DNA of 64,000 bases from Diplonema papillatum (taxonomy: Eukaryota; Euglenozoa; Diplonemea; Diplonemida; Diplonemidae), in the NCBI GenBank assembly GCA_030068145.1, contig JAPJBO010000600.1:1-64000 (forward strand), written 5' to 3'. The stretch's first letter is position 1. Each line of letters opens with the position of its first letter. Shown piece after piece: positions 20,186 through 29,910 of this stretch. The notes below the pieces were generated by a model, which ran no database searches, had not been told where the DNA came from, and saw only the letters and a list, made by a program, of their open reading frames with translations. The translations under genes and the position numbers were made by a program.

Positions 20186-21410
20186 GGGTATGTTACCGTT
20201 TCAGGTTTGGATTTTGGCATTGCCTTATGTGCACATGTGGATTCTGAGACCTATTTCTCCCAGACAATAGCAGGTTTGAAATTGACATGCGGCAATACAG
20301 TGTGACGGTCGCCTCACTTCAAACCCGTACTTCTAAGGCGGCCGTAGGTCGTTCCGTCGGAGGCGCGGTGCGGCCGCTGCCTCGTCACCGAGGGTGACGG
20401 CGTCGGTGTTGACACAACCGGGGCCGATCTGGCTGGCGGGCGAGCCCGTTTCGCGGGGGAGCACCGTCTTATTTGCATGCAAAATGCAAGAAGAGCAACC
20501 CCTTGTCAATACCACCCAACTGTAACACACGTTCACAATGTCGGACGGTAGCGTCTGTCAAGAGCGTTGTAGTATGGCTAAAGCATGCGTGACACAGCCG
20601 TGTCTGACAGGTGAGAAGCGAGGCATCGACTCATTTGTCACAAGAAGCACAGGTATGCGGCAACAATCTGTGACGCAACCCGGTGCCTTTCTTAGTACTT
20701 TTTGCCGCGGGACACACTCTACTGCTGACTTCTCAAGAGAAAGCGAATGTGTTGCGCATGTTCAATACCGACCCGCCACTTTTTTCATGAGGACAATCGC
20801 ACTTGTCGCCATGAGCAAAGACGAAGCGTGGGCGAGTTGAAAGCACATTGTTCTCTATCAGTACGGGGTTACACTACTGATGACGCCTTGGGTGTAGCGT
20901 GCTTCTGTCGGGACAAGTTCTACGGCATACTTTCCGCGACCAGTGCGCCAATTGCTCGCGAAAATGACTGCACAACACGTCGCCGGCCGTTTCAATGAGT
21001 TGCCAAGAAAAAAGACGAAGCGGTTGCAGTGTGAGAGTCAAGAGCACACCGATCTCTATCGGTGCAAGGCCGCACTTCTGGAAAGAAAAGGAGCCGTGAC
21101 GTCTCGGGCGCCGGCGTGCGAGCAGAGACGTGATGCAAGCACAATGGCAAGGTGAGCACGTAACTGACCGAAACGCGCAACAATTCAGCCTGCCGGTGCT
21201 CGACTATTTGATTGGCTGTATCAACGAAGGAATACAAGCAAGGCAAGGATTGCAGTACTATTTTACTGTTGCTGGCTGATGCAATGTATGTCGTAATTAA
21301 GTAAAGCAAGTAAGCAAGTTGCTTGCACTCTGTGGTAAAGTATGTGCATGATCTCAGGGATCACCGGCGGTAAAGGACAAATAGAGGATGCACTGCGCAG
21401 ATTGTATGCA
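20186..21410. other. Intergenic, repeats only
   Basis: Holds the short form of family F at 20320-20417. The stretches 20785-20870 and 20960-21070 share AAGACGAAGCG and a TCTCTATC motif, so they may be an old duplication. I see no gene. Confidence 0.5.
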
Positions 21411-21414
21411 AGCC

Positions 21415-21805
21415 TTGCCAACTCGAAACAGAGGCGTAGGCGTACCAACAAGAGAATGCAAAAGGCAGTTCGGTGCTGCATTCCTCATTGGAACCCGCGC
21501 TCTGACGTAGGATGAAGAACGAAATGAAAAGCAAAGGCACGTAACACATCCTCCCGGATCCTGCACTGAAAAACTAAGCCGGCCCATCCGGTCCTGATAG
21601 ACCAGGACGTGGCGCAGTATTTTGAGATGCCCGCGCAAAGATCCGACGATAGTCTGCATCATAGAATAAAAGGATGCACCGGAAACCTTATCAACTCGAA
21701 CAAGAACGAGAGAATGCAACGACTACGACGGCACTGCATTCCCCACTGTAAACTGCGCTCTGACGTATGTGGAAAACGCAATGAAGGGCAAAGACACGAC
21801 ACGCC
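21415..21805. repeat. Two copies of a roughly 120-bp repeat (family L)
   Basis: 21415-21545 and 21688-21805 share CAACTCGAA, AAGAGAATGCAA, the TGCATTCC block and GCGCTCTGACGTA in order. They lie 3' of the zinc-ribbon gene. Confidence 0.6.
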
Positions 21806-21886
21806 TCGACATCTGCGGTGAACAGGGGGTATCCAGACAAAACCCGCATTGCAGGGGGTAACCATGGATGGACTTGAGTTCAAGCT

Positions 21887-21982
21887 TCAGTGCCGCTTCT
21901 TCTTCGTCCACTCCTTCTCTCTAGTCGCGTTTGCAGACGCGAACTCCTGCAGCAAGTGTTCTTCCTCGTCTGCATCAAGAGG
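21887..21982 (-). CDS. Zinc-ribbon protein, last exon
   Basis: Acceptor AACCACAG, then 31 codons and TGA at 21887-21889. The peptide begins PLDADEEEHLLQEFASANAT and ends WTKKKRH, a charged helix with a basic end. It joins the preceding exon in phase 0. Confidence 0.65.
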   Translation of the reverse strand, partial: PLDADEEEHLLQEFASANATREKEWTKKKRH

Positions 21983-22294
21983 CTGTGGTTGTGTGAAACG
22001 TACGTAAATGCGAAGAGAAATCATGTTTGTTCTGCACTTGTACACGGAAATCCTTTACGGTCTTACAATCTGCTGTTCCGAAAGTGGCATGCTGATGAGT
22101 ACCGCATGTTGCCAGCCTTTCGCTATGGACACCGGATGGGTCACTCGTGGGTCGGAGCTCGAAGCCAGAGCCGTTCCCTTTGAGATTTCGCAACTGGCAA
22201 TCTCCTCACGTATTTCCTACGAAAGGTGCTTATACAAAAACAAAGAAAGTCCACCACAAAGTCAACCACGAAATGCGGTAATCCCTGCCCACAC

Positions 22295-22735
22295 CTGAGC
22301 TTGCCACACGCTGGACCAGTCGTCCGCCGACTTCTGCCCTTCTACCAGCTCTCCAGGGCCCTCGTCGAGCAACGGTTGTGCCGCTCGAGTTTTCGCTGTC
22401 GTCGGTCGTGCTTGAGGCCGGTCGCCGGCAGGGTCTTGTTTGGGGGACGGTTGCTCTTGCTTGCGTGCGTGCGGGGAGGAGTTCGGACTGTGCTGGCTGC
22501 CACGGGCGGGCTGTTCGGACGGCGCGGGAGTTGGCTTAGGGGGCGTCAGCGTGTGCGTGTTGATGCGGAAGCGCGCGTTGCAGAGGGGGCAGCTGGCCAT
22601 CGTCGTGTTGTGGGGAAACGACAGGACAACGTGGCACGAGACGCACGGAATCTGCAGCGCCTGGATACTCTGCGTGACGTTCGAAACCGTCTTGCAGCGG
22701 GAGCAGGACACGAGGGTGGATCCTTGTGGATACGC
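22295..22735 (-). CDS. Small Cys-rich zinc-ribbon protein, internal exon
   Basis: The exon lies between a likely acceptor ATAACAG and donor GTGTGG, 147 codons in phase 0. It has three CxxC pairs: VSCSRCKTV, PCVSCHVV and SCPLCNARFRI, which suggest a zinc ribbon somewhat like LSD1-type or RNA-polymerase-associated ribbons. A Pro/Ser/Gln-rich disordered linker follows, then EGQKSADDWSSVWQAQ. The start codon must be in an upstream exon; MTKLITRTAAAATKL at 23043-22999 is one candidate, but the join is not certain. Family and function are not recognised. Confidence 0.65.
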
Positions 22736-23134
22736 CTGTTATTATGAAGAGTTGTTGTGCGGCCGACAATCGACTTTTTCGTGTTGCTGCTTTCTTGGGG
22801 GTAGTAGTTCTGCCAGCAACCCTTTCTCTTTTCCTTTTCCGTTCGCAGATCTTCACTCCTCATTTCATGAGGACCCGAGCGGATTTTGGAAAAACTGGGA
22901 AGACTCGTTCTTCCCGAGCAGGTTTTGGAGAAACTGGGAGACTCGTTACCACAAACCTCGGCAACAGCAATTAGGCACTGCGTCAACGAACCGCACGTAG
23001 CTTTGTAGCAGCCGCGGCCGTGCGAGTGATGAGCTTTGTCATATCTCTTCCTTGGACGGCGTTTCGTTATTTAGCTCCCGATCCCTGTGCCGACGCTACA
23101 AGAGACTCCTTCCGTTTAACCCTCGAGGATGAGA

Positions 23135-23330
23135 GCATGGGTGCGTTTCCGGAATTTGGAACTTGCGCTGGCAGACTAAACAACGGGCACTCAGCAGCAA
23201 CTGATCAACAATGGTGAAAAGCAGGGCAACGACAAGAGAATAAACTTCACTCGTCTGGGGGCTGTATGGTGGGTGCTTCTCACGCGCAGCCGTGTTGTTC
23301 CAGAAATGGTCCACTGCTGAACAGGTATCC
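23135..23330 (+). repeat. Dispersed repeat family D, copy 2
   Basis: GTTTCCGGAATTTGGAACTT, then CAGCAACTGATCAACAA and TTGTTCCAGAAATGG match the layout of 12185-12450 with deletions. Confidence 0.5.
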
Positions 23331-23580
23331 GAGAAAATGAGGCACACCATGACGGCAAGGCACCCTCCGCATTGGTATGTAAGCGACATAGATCGGTTTT
23401 TCTGCTGGCTTGCTGCAGAACGCTTTTTCGTGAGGGGGATGGGTGGGGTTCCTTTCCTGCTACTTTCAGGTAGCGACCCTCCTGTGTTAGCCGTTGTACT
23501 GTCGCACTGAAAAAGGGCACTGAGACACAGTTTCTGGTGCTGTGCGCTTTTTCTTCGTAGCGACAAGTTGTCTTCTCGAA

Positions 23581-23880
23581 AGAGGACGCTGCAGCAGCGT
23601 GTGGGACTACGCGCAAAAGCCCGGAGGCGACGTTGTGGGCCTGTATGCTGGCGGCGTGTGGAACTACGCGTAAAAGCCCGGAGGCGACTTTGCGGGTCTG
23701 GATGCTGGCAGCGTGTGGAACTACGCTCAAAAGTCCGGAGGCGACTTTGCGGGTCTGGATGCTGGCAGCGTGTGGAACTACGCTCAAAAGTCCGGAGGCG
23801 ACTTTGCGGGTCTGGATGCTGGCAGCGTGTGGAACTACGCTCAAAAGTCCGGAGGCGACTTTGCGGGCCTGCGGGTCGCG
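23581..23880. repeat. 57-bp minisatellite, about five units
   Basis: Exact 57-bp spacing of GATGCTGGCAGCGTGTGG at 23701, 23758 and 23815, with two more diverged units before. The unit is 19 codons and open in several frames on both strands, so coding cannot be inferred from openness. Confidence 0.9.
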
Positions 23881-24007
23881 GCGCCGGAGTAGGCGCTGCC
23901 GGTGGGTTTTGGCCGGCGGGTGCGGGGGATCGCCGTCTTCGCACGTTACACATGATGGTTCCTATTTGTTTGTCAGCCCCTCGGCAGCGAGGCGACGGAC
24001 GCCAGCT

Positions 24008-24184
24008 CTATTGCAACACGAACGTGTGCCCCCGTTCGTGAAGAGTGGCTTTTTCTGGCTTGGACTGCGTCAGGTTGAAGATCGGCGTTGCGTTTCTGAA
24101 CATGATACACGGAAGGCGGATCGTCGCCGGAAGTCGGCCTGAAACTTTGAAGGCAAAAGTGGCCATGTCATCACTCGACCCGCT
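24008..24184 (-). CDS. Orphan terminal exon, product unknown
   Basis: Possible acceptor ATTGTAG, then 58 codons to TAG at 24008-24010. The peptide contains FKVSGRLPATIRLPCIMFRN and ends TLHERGHTFVLQ, with protein-like composition. A competing plus-strand frame exists. No family recognised; it could be a decayed exon between the two neighbouring genes. Confidence 0.3.
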   Translation of the reverse strand, partial: SGSSDDMATFAFKVSGRLPATIRLPCIMFRNATPIFNLTQSKPEKATLHERGHTFVLQ

Positions 24185-24435
24185 CTACAATATCTACAGG
24201 ACAGTCAAAAAAGTGAAGCTGGGTAAGTGGGAAGGCAAGAACGTGGACAGAACGGTGCCCAACGCCCTTGTATTTTTAAGCCACGGACATATTCGGCGGA
24301 CTATCATGACCGCAGAACCTGAGTGTCTACAGACAGGACAAAGATGTGAGTCTGCCATGCATAGCCGGTAAGTGGGGCTGGAAGGTAGCGATTCGCCATT
24401 GCTGCCTGAAATGAAGGAAGACGCCTGTCAACGTA

Positions 24436-24490
24436 TCGTACATTACTTCATCCGCGAGAGCGGCGTGGGGGTTTCCCGGTTGCATAATTT
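24436..24490 (-). pseudogene. Short second copy of the terminal codons of the 24971-28177 gene
   Basis: The minus strand reads NRETPTPLSRMK then stop, as in the gene end (NRQTPTPLSRMKYGDP). About 40 bp match. Confidence 0.65.
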
Positions 24491-24597
24491 GCTTGGAGCT
24501 GTCCAACACAGTTGTACCACCGCAATGCGGACATTCGCAAGATTTTTTGCAGTGCCTGTCAGGGGCCTATGGACCGGCTTACGTATTCCCCAACATT

Positions 24598-24720
24598 TGC
24601 ACAAAATTGCCAGAAGAGGTGCCGCGGTGCTACGGGTCGCCGTACTTCATCCGCGAGAGCGGCGTGGGGGTCTGCCGATTGTAGCGGTCCGGGGCGAGTG
24701 AATGGATCCGCTGGGGCCGC
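24598..24720 (-). pseudogene. Copy of the 3' end of the 24971-28177 gene
   Basis: About 120 bp match 24938-25060 with few changes, including the last codons (PTPLSRMKYGDP, stop) and 3' flank ACCTCTTCTGGCAATTTTG. It lies 3' of the gene in the same orientation. Confidence 0.85.
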
Positions 24721-24970
24721 ACCCCACAGCGGAGCATCCGTTTTTAAGCCGGTCCGTCCCCTGCCCTGTAACTTCATCGAACTGCCTGCCGCTGTCTATC
24801 CACGTAGTACCACGTTCTATGACGTCCGTCCCCTGGACGAGCTGCAAAGATTTGCTTGAAGCTCTAACACGGTGTGACCACGGCAATGCCGACAACCGCA
24901 AGAATACTTACAACTTATTTTGTGTGCCATGGTGTTCTTGCACAAAATTGCCAGAAGAGGTGCCGCGGTG

Positions 24971-27900
24971 CTACGGGTCGCCGTACTTCATCCGCGAGAG
25001 CGGCGTGGGGGTCTGCCGGTTGTAGCGGCCCGGGGCGAGGGAGTGGATCCGCTGGAGCCGCTCCGACAGCTCCATGGCGAAGTCGCTGGGGGCGGCGGGC
25101 ACCGACGCCGCGCGGCGCTTGGCCGGCGACGGCGGCGACGCCACGCGCTGCCGCGGGTTGCTCCTTTTTCGCTGCCTGTCCGCGACGCGGGACCACGCCC
25201 GCCGCTCCTCGGCGGCCAGCGCGCCGCCGTCGGCCGCGCCGACGAGCCCTCCCAAGTCGCGCACCGTGTCCCGGAGCAAACGGCGATCTTTCGACAGCTC
25301 GGCAGTCAGCTCTGCGACGGAACGCGCGCTGAAGATGCCCTCAAGACCCCGCGCTGCGAACGGATGAGACCCTGATTCGCGGTCGCGGCGAGGGGGACTG
25401 GACCGCCGGGGAGACGGCGTCTTCGAGGCGTGCCTGCTGGCCGACCGCTCGGGGGAGACCGAGCGGAGGTGGATGCGGTGGCGGATGGTGTCCCAGTACT
25501 GCGTGCGGTACGAGTGGAAGCGCCGCTTCGCGAGCTCCTTCGCGTGGCGCTTCACCTGCCCGGCCTGCGGCCAGCGCATGAGCCCCTGGCCGACGGTGGG
25601 GTCCTCGCCGGCGAGGCCGACGCCCAGCAGCTGCTCTTCGAGCGGCGACGACAGGACGGCAGGGGACACGGACAGCGAAGCCGCCCGCTGGCCCCGGCGG
25701 GGGGTGGCGGCGTCGGCGGCCGCCGGGAACAGCTCCGCGCGCAGGGCCGCCGCGCGGGCCGCGATGTCTTCGTCCGACGCGTTCTGCAGCGCGCCCGGCG
25801 AAAGCGCCGCGCCCAGCTGCTCCCGCAGCGCCCTCGCCCGCGCTTCGACTCCCCCCCGCGGCGGGCTCGCCACGCCGACTGTCTCGGGGACAAACTCCCT
25901 GATCCGGGGGGTCCTTTGCGGGTGGCTCCCGCACGGCGACTGGCTGTCGCCCCGCTGCTCCCGCAGCAGCCTCGCCCGCGCTTCGACGGCCCTCTCCCGC
26001 GGGCTCGCCACGCCGACCGTCTCGGGGACAAACTCCCTGATCCGGGGGGTCCTTTGCGGGTGGCTCCCGGGCGGCGACGGGCTGTCCCTCCGCTGCCGCT
26101 GACTCGCTGGCTCGGCTTTGGGGTTCAAAGCGTCGGCTCCCGCCGGCCAGTCCGCGTGGGAGTCTCCGGTGTCGTCGCCCGTCCCGACGCTGAGCGCGTC
26201 GCCTTTGATCGACGACGCGTCGAGCGCCTCGTCCCCAGAGCTCCGGTCCAGCCCCGGAGAGCTGAACCCGAGAATCCCGCCGTCCGCCGCACCCCGCGGG
26301 GCAGCCCGCCGTCCCTGGACGTCTCCCCGAGCGGCATCCTGGGGGGTGTGCCGCTGCCTCCCTAAAAGTCCCGGGGCCTCCGGGGAGGCGCGGGGGGGCG
26401 GCTTTTTAACGGCGGGCTGATACAACCGCCGCTGCTGCTGCTGCTGCTGCTGCCGGCGCACGGCCGCGAGGGCGTGCGAGAGGACGGAGAGGGCGCGCGG
26501 GTCTGTGACGGCTTGCGTGAGCTCTTCGATGGCCGCGATGGCTTCCTCGTCGCCCGCTGGGGGAGGCCGCCTGCGGGGGGCCGAGCCCCCGCAGTCCGCC
26601 GCGGAGAAGGCCAGGCGCTTGGTCACGCTTTTCGGGCCGGTCGACGCGCCGGCCGTGCCGGGCGTCGTCAGCAGCGAGGCCGACGCGGTTGCAGAGCTGC
26701 CGGGGGTGCCGCCTTTCGACGCCGCGCCGCCGGCGGACCGTCTCCGCGCCTGCGTCCGGCGCGACGGCGGCGCGGGCCGCGGCCCCGGGCGGGAGGGGCC
26801 GTCTTCCGCCGTGGGCGGGGGGGGCGGTGCGCGTGTCGGTGTCGCCTTTGGTGGCGTCGGGTCTCCGACTTCTGCTTCGCGGGAGAGGGCCGCGTTTCGG
26901 TCTTCTGCTTCCCAAAGGAGCTGTTGGTCTTCTGTTTCCCCCGAGTGGACAGTTCGGACTTCTGCTTTCCGGGAGGGTGTATTTCGGTCTTCTGTTTCCC
27001 GAGAGTGGACGGTTCGAACTTCTGCTTTCCGAGACGGCGTCTTTCGGTCTTCTGTTTCCCGAGAGTGGACGGTTCGGACTTCTGCTTTTCGGGAGGGGGT
27101 CGTTCGGTCTTCGGTTTCCCGGGAGAGGACGGTTCGGACTTCTGCTTTTCGAGCGGGGGTCTTTCGGTCCTCTGTATCCCGGGACAGGACCGTACGGGCC
27201 GGCTGGGTGAGCACGCGCGGCAGAGAGCCCTCGGGACCACGAGTGCCGGGGGCAGCGGGGTCGCTGCTGCGGCGCGGGGAGGCGCCGGCTCGGCCGCCGC
27301 GGTTGCTGAGCGGGCCCACGCGCGGCGGCGTGCACTCTTCGGGGCTCGGGTCAGGGCGTTGCCCCCCGGCCTTTTTCTCGCCGCGGGACACGAGGTACGC
27401 GGTAAGCGCTCCGGACAGCGCGGAAGCGAGGATCGTGGCGGCCGACACCTGGCTCGCCGCTTCGGGCCCGCCGCCGGACAGACCGCTCGCCCCCAGCTTC
27501 TCCCGCAGGACCTCTGCCACGGCGCGCGGCAGGTCGAAATCCTCGCCCGCCGCCGCCGGGTAGACCTGGGGCAGCCCAGGCTTCCCTGGCAGCTGACGGA
27601 GCCGCTCTGCCGCCTCGGCTCCGTCTCTGCATCTGGCGGTTCCGCTGCGGCTGCTGGCCGGCTGCAGCGCGGCCTGCGGCCGGCGGGCGACGCCACCCCC
27701 GGTCTGGGCAGATGCCCGCGGGGATGGGGATCGATCGCTGGTGGGCTTGGCCGCGGCGGCGACGTGTGAGGTGGCCGGGCCGAGGGAGCGTTCGCGGAGC
27801 CCCGGGCCTTCTCCCGGCCAGCCCAAGGAGGAGGGCACGAGCAAGGGGTCCGGTTGCTGGCCGTCGGCGTCCCAGGACCGGACGATGGGCGAGTACTCGG

Positions 27901-28177
27901 CCCAGCGCTCGGCCTTGGTGGCCTCCTGCGCCGGCTGGGCTTCGCACACGAAGGCAAGGGCTGGACGCAGGCTGCGCGGCGGCGTCGACGGGCGCGCGTC
28001 GCACACGGCGGGGGGCGCGGGGGGCGTCCGGTTCGGGCGGCCGCTGCTGGCGCTGCCCTCCGTCAGCACGCTGCCGACGGTGCCGTCCGCTGCGTCGTCC
28101 GCGGGCCGCACGGTGTCCGCCACGGCGCGGTCGAACTGCTTCTTCCGCTCGTTCACGGCGCAGATGAAGTGCTCCAT
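24971..28177 (-). CDS. 1068-aa low-complexity protein, unknown function
   Basis: One exon from ATG at 28175-28177 (MEHFICAVNERKKQFDRAVA) to TAG at 24971-24973. I chose this Met because the bases just upstream (CCGTCACAG) look like a splice acceptor and the same start is kept in the upstream copy. Visible features: a possible membrane segment at about 242-262 (AATILASALSGALTAYLVS); about five 20-residue repeats of RTVHSRETEDRKTPSRKAEV type at 333-436; a Gln run near 577; a duplicated stretch with TPRIREFVPETVGVAS at about 700-785; and a helical C-terminus (FSARSVAELTAELSKDRRLL). Most of it is Pro, Ser, Arg and Ala-rich and likely disordered. No known domain is recognised. Confidence 0.75.
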   Translation of the reverse strand: MEHFICAVNERKKQFDRAVADTVRPADDAADGTVGSVLTEGSASSGRPNRTPPAPPAVCDARPSTPPRSLRPALAFVCEAQPAQEATKAERWAEYSPIVRSWDADGQQPDPLLVPSSLGWPGEGPGLRERSLGPATSHVAAAAKPTSDRSPSPRASAQTGGGVARRPQAALQPASSRSGTARCRDGAEAAERLRQLPGKPGLPQVYPAAAGEDFDLPRAVAEVLREKLGASGLSGGGPEAASQVSAATILASALSGALTAYLVSRGEKKAGGQRPDPSPEECTPPRVGPLSNRGGRAGASPRRSSDPAAPGTRGPEGSLPRVLTQPARTVLSRDTEDRKTPARKAEVRTVLSRETEDRTTPSRKAEVRTVHSRETEDRKTPSRKAEVRTVHSRETEDRNTPSRKAEVRTVHSGETEDQQLLWEAEDRNAALSREAEVGDPTPPKATPTRAPPPPPTAEDGPSRPGPRPAPPSRRTQARRRSAGGAASKGGTPGSSATASASLLTTPGTAGASTGPKSVTKRLAFSAADCGGSAPRRRPPPAGDEEAIAAIEELTQAVTDPRALSVLSHALAAVRRQQQQQQQRRLYQPAVKKPPPRASPEAPGLLGRQRHTPQDAARGDVQGRRAAPRGAADGGILGFSSPGLDRSSGDEALDASSIKGDALSVGTGDDTGDSHADWPAGADALNPKAEPASQRQRRDSPSPPGSHPQRTPRIREFVPETVGVASPRERAVEARARLLREQRGDSQSPCGSHPQRTPRIREFVPETVGVASPPRGGVEARARALREQLGAALSPGALQNASDEDIAARAAALRAELFPAAADAATPRRGQRAASLSVSPAVLSSPLEEQLLGVGLAGEDPTVGQGLMRWPQAGQVKRHAKELAKRRFHSYRTQYWDTIRHRIHLRSVSPERSASRHASKTPSPRRSSPPRRDRESGSHPFAARGLEGIFSARSVAELTAELSKDRRLLRDTVRDLGGLVGAADGGALAAEERRAWSRVADRQRKRSNPRQRVASPPSPAKRRAASVPAAPSDFAMELSERLQRIHSLAPGRYNRQTPTPLSRMKYGDP

Positions 28178-28311
28178 GCCCCCACCTCCCCTCTGCCTGT
28201 GACGGATTTGATAAGACAATTCCTTGTTGTGGGCTTCTTGCCAATAATTCCTCATCAATACCAAAAGCGAAGCCAGGAAACGCAGATTTAGTGTATTTTA
28301 AGTTGGGAGCG

Positions 28312-28815
28312 TTCGCGGAGTGCTGGGCCTCCCGGCCAGCCCAAGGAGGAGGGCACGAGCAAGGGATCCGGTTGCTGGCCGTCGGCGTCCCAGGACCGGA
28401 CGATGGGCGAGCACTCGGCGGCCTCCTGCACCGGCTGGGCTTCGTGCACGAAGGCGAGGGCTGGGCGCAGGCTGCGCGGCGGCGTCGACGGGCGCGCGTC
28501 GCACACGGCGGGGGGCGTCCGGTACGGGCGGCCGCTGCTGGCGCTGCCCTCCGTCAGCACGCTGCCGACGGTGCCGTCCGCTGCGTCGTCCGCGGGCCGC
28601 ACGGTGTCCGCCACGGCGCGGACGAACTGCTTCTTCCGCTCGTTCACGGCGCAGATGAAGTGCTCCATGCCCCCCTCGGCCACCTCTCCCTCCCCTCTGC
28701 CTGTGACGGATTTGATAAGACAATTCCTTGTTGTGGGCTTCTTGCCGATGATTCCTCATCAATACCACAAGAGAAGCCTGGAAACGCAGATTTAGTGTAT
28801 TTTAAGTTGGGAGCG
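28312..28815 (-). pseudogene. Tandem copy of the first exon region (copy 2)
   Basis: About 500 bp repeat 27791-28311. The copy keeps the acceptor-like CGTCACAG, the ATG at 28666-28668 and the frame (MEHFICAVNERKKQF) for about 115 codons to RERS, then runs into the unit junction and stops (QLKIH, stop). It could make a short N-terminal protein or act as an alternative 5' exon. Confidence 0.85.
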
Positions 28816-29100
28816 TTCGCGGAGCCCCGGGCCTTCTCCCAGCCAGCGCAAGGAGGAAGGGGTCCGGTTGCTGGCCGTCGGCGTCCCAGGACCGGACGAT
28901 GGGCGAGTCCTCGGCGGCCTCCTGCGCCGGCTGGGCTTCGTGCACGAAGGCGAGGGCTGGGCGCAGGCTGCGCGGCGGCGTCGACGGACGCGCGTCGCAC
29001 ACGGCGGGGGGGCGTCCGGTTCGGGCGGCCGCTGCTGGCGCTGCCCTCCGTCGACGCTGCCGACGGTGCCGTCCCCTGAAAACGCAGATTTAGTTTAAAA
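28816..29100 (-). pseudogene. Tandem copy of the first exon region (copy 3, truncated)
   Basis: Matches the part from the codons for STEGSASSGRPNRTPP to RERS but lacks the start codon. The same junction sequence (TTAAGTTGGGAGCG TTCGCG) marks its left edge. Confidence 0.8.
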
Positions 29101-29164
29101 AGTTGGGGGTTGGGAGAAAATCCGCGCCTGTCGCAGGAAGCGGTATCCAGCCAGGCCCGCGCCC

Positions 29165-29910
29165 GTGTGTCCGCCACGGCGCGGTCGAAGTGCTTCCCTC
29201 CCCTCCGCCTGTGACGTCAATTCCTTGCGTGGGCTTCTTGCCGATGACTCCTCGCCAATACAACAAGAGAAGCCTGGAAACGCGGCATTAATGTGTTGGA
29301 GTTAGGTGCCGTGCCTGTCGCAGGAAGCGGTATAGCCAGACCAGCGCTTGCTGTGTGCCGTGTGCGCAATCTCTGCGCCGTGCCCGCCACGGCGAGGTCA
29401 AACTGCTTCTTCCGTCGGTCCTAAGGCAAGGTGGAATTGCTCGCCTCAAAGCTGCCACTGACGAGCTTGCTCGGACGTGCAGGATTGCCGAAAGGGAATG
29501 CGTGAACATTCCGCAACCCGGATGCAGAGATCTGAAGTGGTGACACATTGACGATCCTACAGACCCCGGATGATGCGGTCGTCTCTTTTTTTGAAGGAAG
29601 GGTTGACCCTTCCAAAGAGACGACTGCATCATCTGGGGCCGGTCAACAGAATCATCTCGTCATCAAACGAGATGATCCAGTCGTCGCTTTTTGAAGGAAG
29701 GGTTGACCCTTGAAACGCTTCACGCGGGGACAGGTTTAACTATCCTGGAAAGCTGCACTTTCTTCGTCAGATGAAGTTCACCATGCCCCCCCTCGGCTAC
29801 CCCTCCTTCTCCTCCGCCTGTGACAGAATTGACAACTTCTGTCGTTTGGGCTTCTGCCCGTGACTCCTCGCCAACATACAACGAGAGAAGCCTAGTATGT
29901 GTTGTGGCAG
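29165..29910 (-). pseudogene. Scattered remnants of the same 5' region (copies 4 and 5)
   Basis: 29165-29290, 29370-29420 and 29770-29910 retain short blocks of the 5' flank and first codons: GTCCGCCACGGCG, CCGCCTGTGACG, GGGCTTCTTGCCGATGACTC and CACCATGCCCCCC. Family I repeat (29537-29762) is inserted between them. Confidence 0.65.
29537..29762. repeat. Dispersed repeat family I, copy 2
   Basis: Matches 17120-17245 and carries internal inverted segments (GAGATGATCCAGTCG, CGACTGCATCATCT). It lies amid remnants of the gene-end copies. Confidence 0.6.

Noticed and set aside
22262..22294. Extension of the zinc-ribbon exon past the donor (VWAGITAFRG, stop)
   Set aside because: A phase-0 donor GTGTGG and a matching downstream exon give a better protein.
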